Notes: generated from the sequence alone by a model not told the origin. Positions 16,744 through 25,477 are shown, counted from the first letter of the stretch. The stretch is 64,000 bases of DNA from Cupriavidus pauculus (GCF_022179805.1 NZ_BPUO01000014.1:62001-126000), one strand, 5' to 3'. Made by a program: numbers and translations.

Positions 16744-18867
16744 ATGGCCAGCGTCTTGCCCAACCAAGGCCAGCCCAGCCCCGAAGACCTGCCGCTGCCC
16801 CCGGTGCGAGATGACCTGCGCATCTTCCCCGGTGCCGCGCATACCGACGGTAGCCCGGCGTGGATCATCGAAGACCCGGTGCGCAACCGGCATTTCCGCA
16901 TCGGCTGGCTCGAATTCGAGTGCCTGCAGCGTTGGCACCTGGTGCCGGCCGTCGCCGCGCGGCAGATCCGCGAGAGCACACCTTTGCACGCGCTGAGCGG
17001 CCAGATCCTCGCCTTTGCCGCCTTCCTGCAAGCCAACCTGTTGTTGCGTCCGGCACCGGGCCGCAGCCAGGACATGGCGGCCTCGCACGCGCCGCGCGCG
17101 TGGCTGACGTGGCGATGGTGGCTGCACCACTATCTGTTCTTCCGCATACCGCTGCTGCGCCCGACGTACCGCATGCGATGGGTGTACGCGCATCTGCAAT
17201 GGATTTTCCGGCCGTCCACAGCGTGGGCGGTGATTGCGCTGACGCTGGTCGGCATTGCCTTGACGCTGCGGCAGTGGGACACATTCCGCCACACGCTGTT
17301 CGAATCGATCTCGCTGGAGGGCGCGGTGGGCTTTGCCTGCGCGCTGGTGGTGGCCAAGACGCTGCACGAACTCGGCCACGCATTGGTGGCCACGCATTTT
17401 GGGGTGAGGGTGGGGCACATGGGCGTGGCGTTCCTGGTGATGTGGCCCATGCTCTATACCGACACCAGCGAATCATGGCGACTGACTCAGGCGCGCCAAC
17501 GCCTGGCTATCGCCAGTGCTGGCATCGTGACCGAATTGATCATCGCGGGGCTCGCCACGTTGGCCTGGGCCTTGCTGACGCCGGGCCCGATGCGCCAGGC
17601 GTGCTTCTATCTGGCCACGACGAGCTGGGTGCTGTCGCTGGCGCTTAACGCCAGCCCGTTCATGCGCTTCGACGGGTACTTCATCCTGTCGGACCTGCTC
17701 GACCTGCCCAACCTGCACGAACGCGCTGGCGCACTGGCCCGCACCGCAATGCGGCGCCTGCTGTGGGGGTGGAACGACCCATGGCCCGAACCGTTGCCAG
17801 CCCCGTTGCGGCACAAGCTGATTGCTTTTGCCTGGGTGACGTGGTGCTACCGGCTGGTGGTGTTTCTCGGCATTGCGCTGGTGGTCTATCACCTGTTCTT
17901 CAAGGCGCTCGGTGTGTTCCTGTTCGCCGTCGAGATTGTGTTCTTCATCGCCATGCCGATCTGGAGGGAACTGAAAGTGTGGATCCGACGCCGTGCCGAG
18001 ACGCCCAGGCCGCGTCGCGGCCTGTTGCTGGCCGCCTTGCTGGCGGTGCTGGTCGTGTTGGCCGTGCCCTGGCCAACGGGCGTGCGTGCGCCGGCCCTGG
18101 CCCACAGCGCCCGCCAGTGGACCGCGTACTCACCAGTGCCGGCCGAGATGGTCACGCGCACCCCGGCGGGCACGGTCAAGGCGGGGGCGCCGCTGATCCA
18201 GCTTCGTCAACCCGAACTTGCCAGCGAGAGCGTCGCCGCCCGCGCCAGCGTGGCGGGCAATAACGCGCGGCTCACCGGGCTGCTGGACTTGCGCCGAGGC
18301 ATCGAGCAGCAGGCGGCCACGCTGGAAGCCTTGCAACAAAGCCTGGCGCGCGTGCGTGCCGTCCAGGCGGAAGAACACCGCCTGCTGCTGGTGGCACCCT
18401 TCGACGGGGCCTGGGTCGATGTGCCGGACGACGTGCGTGAGGGCACGTGGGTGGGGCCGAAGCAAGTGCTCGGCCGGCTGATCGACCCGTCGCACTGGCA
18501 AGTCGATGCCTACGTAGGCGAGGCCGACATCCAGTACCTGCGCCTTGGCGCACGCGCGTGCTTCTACGCCGAGACGCATCCGGATCGCTACTGCGGGGTG
18601 ATCCGCGCGATTTCCCCATCGCGCAGTGCGCACATTCCGTCTCCCCATCTCACCACGCCACACGGCGGACCGATCGCGGCCGTGGAAAAGCAGGGCGTGC
18701 TGCTGCCGGAAGCGGCGCTCTACCTGGTGCAGATCGAACTGTCCGATCCATTGCCGTCGCTGACGGAACTGCGTGGGCGCGTCTACCTTGCCGGCGAGTT
18801 ACGCAGCCGCCTGGGCGACTGGCTGCGCAACGTGCTGAGTGTGGGCATTCGGGAGGCGGGGTTCTAG
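16744..18867 (+). CDS. M50 site-2-type metalloprotease fused to a HlyD-like adaptor domain
   Basis: 707 residues. A cytoplasmic N-terminus (~150 residues) is followed by multiple membrane helices. Zinc motif HELGH (H208-H212) lies inside a helix, and the second M50 motif N-x2-PFMRFDG places Asp310 as the third ligand. After the last helix (about 425-440) comes a periplasmic segment with a coiled hairpin (about 500-540) and an APFDGAW lipoyl half, as in HlyD proteins. All M50 catalytic residues are present. It is the last gene of the operon and its only polytopic inner-membrane protein, so it may serve as the export platform, the processing protease, or both. Related proteins are usually called peptide zinc metalloprotease or HlyD family; the role here is inferred. 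Confidence 0.85.
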   Translation: MASVLPNQGQPSPEDLPLPPVRDDLRIFPGAAHTDGSPAWIIEDPVRNRHFRIGWLEFECLQRWHLVPAVAARQIRESTPLHALSGQILAFAAFLQANLLLRPAPGRSQDMAASHAPRAWLTWRWWLHHYLFFRIPLLRPTYRMRWVYAHLQWIFRPSTAWAVIALTLVGIALTLRQWDTFRHTLFESISLEGAVGFACALVVAKTLHELGHALVATHFGVRVGHMGVAFLVMWPMLYTDTSESWRLTQARQRLAIASAGIVTELIIAGLATLAWALLTPGPMRQACFYLATTSWVLSLALNASPFMRFDGYFILSDLLDLPNLHERAGALARTAMRRLLWGWNDPWPEPLPAPLRHKLIAFAWVTWCYRLVVFLGIALVVYHLFFKALGVFLFAVEIVFFIAMPIWRELKVWIRRRAETPRPRRGLLLAALLAVLVVLAVPWPTGVRAPALAHSARQWTAYSPVPAEMVTRTPAGTVKAGAPLIQLRQPELASESVAARASVAGNNARLTGLLDLRRGIEQQAATLEALQQSLARVRAVQAEEHRLLLVAPFDGAWVDVPDDVREGTWVGPKQVLGRLIDPSHWQVDAYVGEADIQYLRLGARACFYAETHPDRYCGVIRAISPSRSAHIPSPHLTTPHGGPIAAVEKQGVLLPEAALYLVQIELSDPLPSLTELRGRVYLAGELRSRLGDWLRNVLSVGIREAGF

Positions 18868-18901
18868 GGCAGCCACGCCCGGAAGGTGTAGCATCCCGAT
18901 T

Positions 18902-18951
18902 TATGCGTGAAACGCAATCACAAGCGTAAATAGTTTGCAGTTGTAATGAAT
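18902..18951 (+). promoter_or_regulatory. LysR-type operator/promoter block A
   Basis: Contains TATGCG-N5-CGCAATCA (18902-18920), including a TGCGT-GAA-ACGCA palindrome with T-N11-A spacing typical of LysR-type operators. Downstream a TTG-containing stretch and GTTGTAANGAAT match, at the same spacing, a second block at 25478-25527 (about 32 of 50 positions identical by eye). It lies 61 nt before the UGSC cluster's first gene. Confidence 0.7.
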
Positions 18952-19011
18952 ATCGGCTGACATCTAAGCTTCCTCCTACCAACACAACGATGTTTGATAG
19001 GAGCCAGAGCA

Positions 19012-20127
19012 ATGAGCGCTGTACTGCAAGAAGGGTCCGTGTCCAGCCGTGTCCCTGCCGGTGTGGACCTCGTCGAATACTATTACGAGCGCGGATTCAG
19101 CGATGGCCTGCCGGTCGTTCCCCCCACGCAAGAGAAGATCGACGACATCGTCGCTCGCCTGGGCGGCGATCCGACGTTCGTGGAAGCCCGTATCGCGCCG
19201 CGCTGGGGCGAACTGACACGCGAAGTGCTGGCAATCAATATGGTGATGGCCGGCTGCAAGCCCGAGTACACGCCGGTGGTACTCGCTGCGGTGAAGGCGT
19301 TGACCGACCAGGCTTTCAACCTCAATGGCGTGCAGGCCACGACCCATGTGGCGTCCCCGCTCTTGATCGTCAATGGGCCGATTGCCCGGGAAATCGGCAT
19401 GAACGGCGGCGTCAACGCCTTCGGCTCGGGCAACCGCGCGAACGCCACCATTGGCCGGGCAATCCGCCTCATCATGCTGAACGTCGGCGGTGGCTGGCCG
19501 GGCGATCTGGATAAAAGCACGCTCGGCCATCCCGGCAAGTACACCTACTGCGTGGCCGAGAACGAGGCGCAGAGCCCGCTCGCCCCGTATCACGTGGAAC
19601 ACGGCTACAAGCCCGAGGACTCCACGGTGTTCGTGATGGCAGCGGAAGCGCCGCACAGCGTGACGAACCACATCTCGAATGACCCGGAGGGGATTCTCGA
19701 CACAATGTGTTCGGCGATGAGCACGATTGCGTCCAACAGCGCGGTGCTGGGCGGACACATCGCCGTCGTCCTGGGTCTCGAACACGCCCAGACCATCGGC
19801 AAGCACGGCTGGTCGCGTGCCGACGTGCGCAATTACCTGTTCCAGAACCACGGCAACCGCTTTATCGACCTGGCTTACGGCCATCGCTACGGCAAGGTCT
19901 ACAACCGCAACCTGCCGAAGTACTACAAGCGCGAAGACGACACGCGCATTCCCATCATCCATAGCCCCGACAACATCCATCTGTTCGTGATGGGTGGTGA
20001 AGCCGGGCGCTTCTCGGTGCTGATCCCTGGCTGGGGCCACATGAGCAACCCCGTCTTGTGGGCCGTCGAAGGCAGCGGTGCCGGCGAGAACGGCGCCGAA
20101 TGTGTGGGCGGCGCCTGCGCGCTCTGA
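19012..20127 (+). CDS. UGSC-associated protein of unknown function with C-terminal CxxxxC tail
   Basis: 371 residues, cytoplasmic in appearance. Conserved-looking stretches include YYERGFSDGLPVVPPT near the N-terminus, NMVMAGCKPEY, and NGPIAREIGMNGG followed by NATIGRAIRLI. I remember such proteins beside UGSC-family (seleno)proteins, but know of no assigned reaction. The protein ends in ECVGGACAL, giving two Cys (CVGGAC) on a Gly-rich flexible tail, as in redox shuttle tails. I chose the ATG at 19012, with AGGAG 8-9 nt upstream, over one 6 codons earlier. It is the first gene of the cluster and is followed 42 nt later by the UGSC gene. It may form one subunit of a thioredoxin-linked enzyme. 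Confidence 0.72.
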   Translation: MSAVLQEGSVSSRVPAGVDLVEYYYERGFSDGLPVVPPTQEKIDDIVARLGGDPTFVEARIAPRWGELTREVLAINMVMAGCKPEYTPVVLAAVKALTDQAFNLNGVQATTHVASPLLIVNGPIAREIGMNGGVNAFGSGNRANATIGRAIRLIMLNVGGGWPGDLDKSTLGHPGKYTYCVAENEAQSPLAPYHVEHGYKPEDSTVFVMAAEAPHSVTNHISNDPEGILDTMCSAMSTIASNSAVLGGHIAVVLGLEHAQTIGKHGWSRADVRNYLFQNHGNRFIDLAYGHRYGKVYNRNLPKYYKREDDTRIPIIHSPDNIHLFVMGGEAGRFSVLIPGWGHMSNPVLWAVEGSGAGENGAECVGGACAL

Positions 20128-20169
20128 CCCCGGCCGAACGACTATCCAGAAAAGCACCAGGAGATCCTC

Positions 20170-20751
20170 ATGTTGATGAAGAGCGAAGAATCCACCGTCG
20201 AAGTGTTTGATCCGCGTGGCGCATTGCGCTTCGACGATGCACCCGTTTCCGAGCGCAAGACGTCGCTGAAGAAGTTGCGCCTTGGCATCCTCGACAACTC
20301 GAAGTGGAATGCCAACAAGCTGCTGCGCGGCGCCGCTGCGGCGTTGGGCGAAGACATCGATTTCGCGGCCGTGAACTATTACGTGAAGCACAGCTTCTCG
20401 AAGGACGCGACGCCCGAGCTGATCGCCCAGATCGCCGAAGAGAACGATGTGGTGCTGACCGCGATTGGCGACTGCGGGTCGTGCTGCTCGGCGTGCATCC
20501 GCGATTCGATCGCGTTGGAACGGCTCGGTGTGCCGAGCGCGGCCATCATCACCACCGAGTTCGTGCGCGAAACCGAGTTGACGCGTCAGGCGGTGGGCAT
20601 GAAATCGCTGGAGCCGGTGGTGATCACCCATCCGGTGAGTTCGATTACCCAGGAAGAAGTGGCCCAGCGCGTGGCGCAGATCAAGGAGCAGGCGCAGCAG
20701 GTATGGCTGGGCACCAAGGAACCGCTGAAGACCCGGGTGGAGCTGCAGTGA
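20170..20751 (+). CDS. UGSC-family protein, cysteine form
   Basis: 193 residues. The diagnostic motif is GDCGSCCSAC: Cys102-Gly-Ser-Cys105 occupies the U-G-S-C position where relatives carry selenocysteine, with further Cys at 106 and 109. The codon is TGC, so no Sec insertion is needed. Flanking sequence (LGILDNSKWNANKLL, then LERLGVPSAAIITTEFV) matches my memory of the family. AGGAG lies 6 nt before the ATG. The stop overlaps the thioredoxin start (TGATG). A CxxC redox-active site next to thioredoxin and thioredoxin reductase genes suggests a reductase regenerated by thioredoxin. The substrate is unknown. Confidence 0.8.
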   Translation: MLMKSEESTVEVFDPRGALRFDDAPVSERKTSLKKLRLGILDNSKWNANKLLRGAAAALGEDIDFAAVNYYVKHSFSKDATPELIAQIAEENDVVLTAIGDCGSCCSACIRDSIALERLGVPSAAIITTEFVRETELTRQAVGMKSLEPVVITHPVSSITQEEVAQRVAQIKEQAQQVWLGTKEPLKTRVELQ

Positions 20752-21086
20752 TGACGACTGCTACGGCCAATGGCGCCAGCATGCACGACATCGACGCGCT
20801 GATTTCCCAGAGTGGCGCGCCGGTCCTGGTGGATTGCTATAGCCCGGATTGCAAACCCTGCGCGGCGCTGGCGCCCGTGCTCGACGACGTCGTCGGTGCG
20901 ATGGCCGGCCGCATGACCGTGGAGAAGGTCGACGTGGTGGCCCATCCCGATGTGGCGTCCCGCTTTGGTGTCCGTGGCGTGCCGACCTTGCTGCTGTTCC
21001 GGCGTGGCAGGTTGCAGGCCACGCGCACCGGCGCCACCACCCGTACCCAGCTGTTGACGTGGCTGGCCGGGCAGCAGGTTCTCTGA
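20751..21086 (+). CDS. Thioredoxin-like protein with CKPC active site
   Basis: 111 residues with a thioredoxin fold: beta strand VLVDCYSPD, redox site C34-K-P-C37, and cis-Pro loop GVRGVPTLLLF. Canonical thioredoxin 1 has WCGPC; here the preceding Trp is missing and Gly is replaced by Lys, which should shift redox potential and partner choice. The start overlaps the UGSC stop by one base (TGATG), so the two are translationally coupled. It most likely shuttles electrons from the thioredoxin reductase encoded 1.4 kb downstream to the UGSC protein. Confidence 0.88.
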   Translation: MTTATANGASMHDIDALISQSGAPVLVDCYSPDCKPCAALAPVLDDVVGAMAGRMTVEKVDVVAHPDVASRFGVRGVPTLLLFRRGRLQATRTGATTRTQLLTWLAGQQVL

Positions 21087-21149
21087 CGGTCTCGCGCGAA
21101 CCCGCGGGGCAACTATTGCCCCGCGGCATTCTGATGGAGGTAAGCAGTC

Positions 21150-22379
21150 ATGGGTGCACTGTCGCATCTGCGCGTGCTGGATCTGTCGCGCGTCCTGGCC
21201 GGGCCATGGGCGAGCCAGATCCTGGCTGACCTCGGGGCCGAGGTCATCAAGATCGAGAAGCCCGATGCCGGCGATGACACGCGCGCCTGGGGGCCGCCCT
21301 GGGTGGCCGCGCCGGAGTGGGGGCATCAGGACCGCCAGTCCGCATACTTTGCCGGGGCCAACCGCAACAAGCAGTCGGTCGCCATTGACTTGAGCCACCC
21401 TCAAGGCCAGGCGATGGTGCGGGCGCTGGCGGCGCAATGCGACGTGGTGATCGAGAACTTCAAGGTAGGCGGACTCCAGCAATACGGCCTCGACTACGAA
21501 ACGCTACGCCAGGTCAATCCACGCATCGTCTATTGCTCGATTACCGGTTTTGGGCAGACGGGGCCGTATTCGCACCGTCCGGGCTACGACTTCCTGGTGC
21601 AGGGCATGGGCGGCCTGATGAGCATCACCGGCCGTCCCGATGGGGAGCCCGGCGAAGGTCCCCTGAAAGTGGGCGTCGCGCTGACCGACATCATGACGGG
21701 CCTCTACGCCACCGTCGGCATCCTGGCGGCACTGTCGCATCGGGAAACATCGGGCAGCGGGCAATACGTGGACGCGGCGCTGCTGGATGTGCAGATTGCC
21801 TGCCTGGCCAACCAGGCCATGAACTTTCTTGCGAGCGGCGCCCAGCCTCCGCGCCTGGGCAACGGGCACCCGAACATCGTGCCGTACCAGGACTTTGCCA
21901 CCGCCGACGGCCACATCATCATCACCGTCGGCAACGAGGGACAGTTCGCCCGGCTATGCGCTGTCCTTGGCCAGCCCGCGTGGTGCGAAGACCCGCGTTT
22001 TGCCTCGAACAGCGCCCGGATTGCCCATCGATCCGAGCTGATTCCGATGATCCAGGCCGTGCTTGGCACCCGGAGCACCCAGGACTGGCTCGGGAGGCTG
22101 GAAGCCAGCGACGTGCCTTGCGGTCCCATCAATACCCTCAGCGATGTGTTCGCCGACCCCCACGTCATCGCGCGCGGCATGAAGGTTGAACTCACCAATG
22201 CTGATGGATCGCGAGTGCCGGTGGTGGCAAGTCCCATCCGCCTGTCCGACACGCCGGTCGAGTATCGCAGTGCGCCGCCAGCGCTCGGCGCCAACACGGC
22301 CAGCGTGCTCAAGGACCTGCTCGCCATCGACGAGGCGCAAATCCGGCGTCTCGCACAGGAAGGCATCGTCCGGATCTGA
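21150..22379 (+). CDS. CaiB/BaiF-type class III CoA-transferase
   Basis: 409 residues, the usual family length. It opens with the family signature LRVLDLSRVLAGPWASQILADLGAEVIK-like region and has NRNKQSVAIDL and a GPYSHRPGYD motif placing the catalytic Asp at residue 147. It exchanges CoA between a donor acyl-CoA and a carboxylate; the substrate is not predictable. GGAGG lies 9 nt before the ATG. Set between thioredoxin and thioredoxin reductase genes, it suggests that the pathway activates an organic acid to a CoA thioester. Confidence 0.92.
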   Translation: MGALSHLRVLDLSRVLAGPWASQILADLGAEVIKIEKPDAGDDTRAWGPPWVAAPEWGHQDRQSAYFAGANRNKQSVAIDLSHPQGQAMVRALAAQCDVVIENFKVGGLQQYGLDYETLRQVNPRIVYCSITGFGQTGPYSHRPGYDFLVQGMGGLMSITGRPDGEPGEGPLKVGVALTDIMTGLYATVGILAALSHRETSGSGQYVDAALLDVQIACLANQAMNFLASGAQPPRLGNGHPNIVPYQDFATADGHIIITVGNEGQFARLCAVLGQPAWCEDPRFASNSARIAHRSELIPMIQAVLGTRSTQDWLGRLEASDVPCGPINTLSDVFADPHVIARGMKVELTNADGSRVPVVASPIRLSDTPVEYRSAPPALGANTASVLKDLLAIDEAQIRRLAQEGIVRI

Positions 22380-22439
22380 TTCCAGCACCCGACACCCGCC
22401 GCCCGACATCCGTTCACCGTATCCATTCGAAGAGTTGCC

Positions 22440-23414
22440 ATGCGTTCCAAAGAAGCGAATTCCCACGCCCGTGTTCTGATCCTCGGCTCGGGGCCTGCCG
22501 GCTATACCGCCGCGCTCTATGCCGCCAGGGCTAACCTCTCGCCCGTTCTGGTGACCGGCGCCGCGCAAGGCGGCCAGCTAATGACCACGACCGACGTGGA
22601 CAACTGGCCCGCCGATGTGGGTGGTGTGATGGGCCCGGACCTGATGGAGCGCTTCCGTCAGCATGCCGAGCGGTTCGATGCCCGCATCGTTTTCGACCAT
22701 ATCGAAGCGGTGGATCTGAGCACGCGCCCGTTCAAGCTGCACGGCGAGGCCGGCACGACCACCTGCGATGCGCTGATAGTGGCCACCGGGGCATCGGCGA
22801 AGTACCTGGGCCTGGCCTCCGAAGAGGCTTACCGGGGTCGAGGCGTCAGCGGCTGCGCTACCTGCGACGGCTTCTTCTACCGGAACCAGGACGTCTGCGT
22901 GGTGGGGGGCGGAAACACGGCGGTGGAGGAGGCGTTGTACCTGTCGAACATCGCGTCAAAGGTACATCTGATCCACCGCCGTGACAGCTTCCGCGCCGAA
23001 CCCATCCTTGTGTCGCGGCTGATGGAGAAGGTCGAATCGGGAAAGATCCATCTTCACCTCTGGCACGAGCTGGACGAAGTGACCGGGGACGAGTCCGGGG
23101 TGAGCGGCGTCCGGCTGCGCGATGTCCGGCATGGCGGCGAGGTGCAGCTCATTGTGACGGGCTGCTTCATCGCCATCGGGCACAAGCCAAATACTGACAT
23201 TTTCAACGGGCAACTGGAGATGCGCGACGGCTACATCGTGACGCGTGCGGGCAGGGATGGCCTGTCCACGATGACGAACATTCCAGGCGTGTTCGCGGCG
23301 GGGGATGTCCAGGATTCCGTTTATCGCCAGGCGATTACGTCGGCGGGTAGCGGCTGCATGGCCGCGCTCGATGCGCAGCGCTTCCTTCAGGAAGACGTGC
23401 CGACAGCCATGTAG
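22440..23414 (+). CDS. trxB: Thioredoxin reductase (second, pathway-dedicated copy likely)
   Basis: 324 residues, a low-molecular-weight flavoprotein. FAD motif GSGPAGYTAALYAARA at the N-terminus, redox site C139-A-T-C142, NADPH motif GGGNTAVEEALYL followed by HRRDSFRAE, and C-terminal FAD motif GVFAAGDVQD. All catalytic parts are present. Its place inside a catabolic cluster, rather than with a housekeeping thioredoxin, suggests that it serves the CKPC thioredoxin encoded upstream. The Shine-Dalgarno region is weak (GAAGAG). That it is a second copy is an assumption, since the rest of the genome is not visible. Confidence 0.93.
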   Translation: MRSKEANSHARVLILGSGPAGYTAALYAARANLSPVLVTGAAQGGQLMTTTDVDNWPADVGGVMGPDLMERFRQHAERFDARIVFDHIEAVDLSTRPFKLHGEAGTTTCDALIVATGASAKYLGLASEEAYRGRGVSGCATCDGFFYRNQDVCVVGGGNTAVEEALYLSNIASKVHLIHRRDSFRAEPILVSRLMEKVESGKIHLHLWHELDEVTGDESGVSGVRLRDVRHGGEVQLIVTGCFIAIGHKPNTDIFNGQLEMRDGYIVTRAGRDGLSTMTNIPGVFAAGDVQDSVYRQAITSAGSGCMAALDAQRFLQEDVPTAM

Positions 23415-23471
23415 TGGTTCCGCATGCGGGAGACAGCCTCCCGATCATCAAAAAAGAGACAGGAGACAAGC

Positions 23472-24455
23472 ATGAACAGGCGCCAGTTTATGAAGACGGG
23501 CGTGGCGACGCTCGGGTCCGCCCAACTCGCGGGACTTCCATCGCTGTCCTGGGGAAACGGATATCCCTCAGGGCCGGTCCGGGTCGTGATTCCGTTTCCG
23601 GCGGGCGGCCCCACGGACGTGGTCGGCCGGCTCGTGACGCAGCCCATGGCCGAAATCCTGAAACAGCCGCTGGTGGTCGACAACCGGGGCGGGGCGAGTG
23701 GCACGATTGGTGCCGACATGGTCGCCAAGGCGGCACCGAACGGTCTAACGCTGCTGATCAACGTGTCGGCCCAGGTCATCAATCCGTCGCTGTACCCGAA
23801 GCTGCCGCATGATCCGCTGAAGGACTTTACGCCGATCACCAGCCTGGCTTCCACGCCGCTGCAACTTCTGGTTCCCGCCGACTCGTCCATCCACAATGTC
23901 ACCGACCTGATCCGGTACGTGAAGGCCCGGCCCAGCGGTTGCAGCTTCGCGTCGTCGAGCAATGGCGTGCCTGGTCACCTGGCGGGCGAGCTCTTCAAGA
24001 TGCTCACAGGCATTTCCGCCGTCCACGCACCGTACAAGGGGAGCGCTCCAGCCTTGACCGACCTCATCGGCGGCCAGGTCACGTTCATGTTCGACTCCAT
24101 GCCCGCGTCCTTGCCGTTGGTGAAGGCCGGCAAGCTGCGCGCGATCGGCGTGACAGGCACGCGTCGTTCCAAGAGCCTGCCCGACGTGCCGACGCTCGTC
24201 GAGAGTGGCTTTCCGGAGATGACCATGACTACCTGGTATGGGCTCTGGGGTCCGGCCAAGACGCCGCCGGAGATTGTCGCGGTGATCCAGTCCGCTGCAG
24301 CCAAAGCGCTCGGCACTCCGGAACTCAAGGCGCGCCTCGCAGACCTCTCGGCCGAACCCATGGGCGAATCGCCCGAACGCTTTGCAACCTTCTGCAACCA
24401 GGAGGCAGACCGGTACGCGAAGATCATCAAGGCGGCTGGTATCCGGCTCGCGTAG
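23472..24455 (+). CDS. Bug/TctC-family periplasmic solute receptor, Tat-exported
   Basis: 327 residues. The N-terminus NRRQFMKTGVATLG is a twin-arginine signal, unlike the Sec signal of the other Bug receptor in this window. The mature part starts with the Bug signature VRVVIPFPAGGPTDVVGRL and has APYKGSAPALTDLIGGQV. Such receptors bind carboxylates; no membrane partners (TctA/TctB) are encoded here, as is common for orphan Bug genes. I chose the ATG at 23472, behind AGGAG, over an earlier in-frame ATG. It probably binds the substrate of the surrounding pathway. Confidence 0.92.
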   Translation: MNRRQFMKTGVATLGSAQLAGLPSLSWGNGYPSGPVRVVIPFPAGGPTDVVGRLVTQPMAEILKQPLVVDNRGGASGTIGADMVAKAAPNGLTLLINVSAQVINPSLYPKLPHDPLKDFTPITSLASTPLQLLVPADSSIHNVTDLIRYVKARPSGCSFASSSNGVPGHLAGELFKMLTGISAVHAPYKGSAPALTDLIGGQVTFMFDSMPASLPLVKAGKLRAIGVTGTRRSKSLPDVPTLVESGFPEMTMTTWYGLWGPAKTPPEIVAVIQSAAAKALGTPELKARLADLSAEPMGESPERFATFCNQEADRYAKIIKAAGIRLA

Positions 24456-24542
24456 TCGCCTTCAAGGTGGCGGGGCGGTGCGCTTTCCTCGGGTGGGGTG
24501 CGGCATAATCGCCATACCCTTCAGTGCCGGACATCCGCCACC

Positions 24543-25475
24543 ATGAACAAGAATCTCGTCCCCGACCTCAGTGCCCGCGAGTTGCAGGCGGTCTGCGCCA
24601 TTGCCGACGAGGGGAGCCTGCTCGCCGCTTCGATCACGCTGGATCTGTCGCAACCGGCATTGACACGTACGCTGCAACGCGTCGAGGCCGCGATCGGGGT
24701 CGAACTCTTCCGTCGCACGACGCGCAAGGTGGAGATCACGCCAGCGGGACTGGAATTCGTGGCGCTGGCCAACCGTGTGCTGGCCGATTTGCGGATTTCC
24801 TTCGAAGGGATGCGCGAGATTGCCGACGAGCAACGGGGGCAGGTGATCATCGCGGCGGTGATGTCGGTGGCCTCCACGCACCTGCCGGTCGTGGTGGCGC
24901 GCTATCGGGAATCCCGCCCCCGGATCGAGATCCAGGTGCGTGAAGGCGTCCATGGCACGGTGCTCGATTCCATTCGTAGCGGCGTCGCCGATCTTGGCCT
25001 CACTTACGTCGACGACGTGCCGGCGGAGTTCTCCGCTATCGCGTTGGGGCGCGAAGCCTTTCATGTGGTCATGCCGGCCGACCATCCGCTTGCTTCCCGC
25101 AAGACCCTGACACTGGTCGAGGTGGCGAACCATGCCATGGTCTCGCTGCCCAAGGAGGCACAGACGCGTCGCATGCTGGACGGCGCGGCAGCCGCCGCAG
25201 GATTGAACCTCCAGCACGCGGTGACGGTGACCCAATTTGCCACGGTCATGCAATTTGTTCACGCCGGCGTGGGAGTGGCCGTGGTGCCCGGCGGCGCCAT
25301 CCCCGCCGCGCTCGCTCCGGGGCTGGTGCTCAAGCCGCTGGCGCAGCCCGCGCTGACGCGCAGTATCGGCGTGATCGTGCTGAAGGATCGCGGGCTGACG
25401 CCAAGCGCCGAAGGCTTTCTCACCCAGATCAAGGCGCATTGGCAGGCGCGGCCGAAAGCGCGACGGGCAAGCTGA
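24543..25475 (+). CDS. LysR-type transcriptional regulator of the UGSC cluster
   Basis: 310 residues. N-terminal winged HTH (LSARELQAVCAIADEGSLLAA then LSQPALTRTLQRVE), followed by a substrate-binding domain. It lies same-strand between the Bug receptor and the ThDP decarboxylase genes. Two matching T-N11-A operator blocks before the first gene of the cluster and before the decarboxylase gene make it the natural candidate regulator of both transcripts. I chose the ATG at 24543; an earlier ATG adds a 15-residue extension with no homology-like content. Confidence 0.9.
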   Translation: MNKNLVPDLSARELQAVCAIADEGSLLAASITLDLSQPALTRTLQRVEAAIGVELFRRTTRKVEITPAGLEFVALANRVLADLRISFEGMREIADEQRGQVIIAAVMSVASTHLPVVVARYRESRPRIEIQVREGVHGTVLDSIRSGVADLGLTYVDDVPAEFSAIALGREAFHVVMPADHPLASRKTLTLVEVANHAMVSLPKEAQTRRMLDGAAAAAGLNLQHAVTVTQFATVMQFVHAGVGVAVVPGGAIPAALAPGLVLKPLAQPALTRSIGVIVLKDRGLTPSAEGFLTQIKAHWQARPKARRAS

Positions 25476-25477
25476 TC

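Noticed and set aside
20461..20490. Selenocysteine insertion at the UGSC site
   Set aside because: The codon is TGC, so Cys is used; no TGA and no SECIS-like hairpin is needed.
23472..24455. Complete tripartite tricarboxylate (TctABC) transporter
   Set aside because: Only the receptor gene is present here and at 47868; no TctA or TctB genes are visible.
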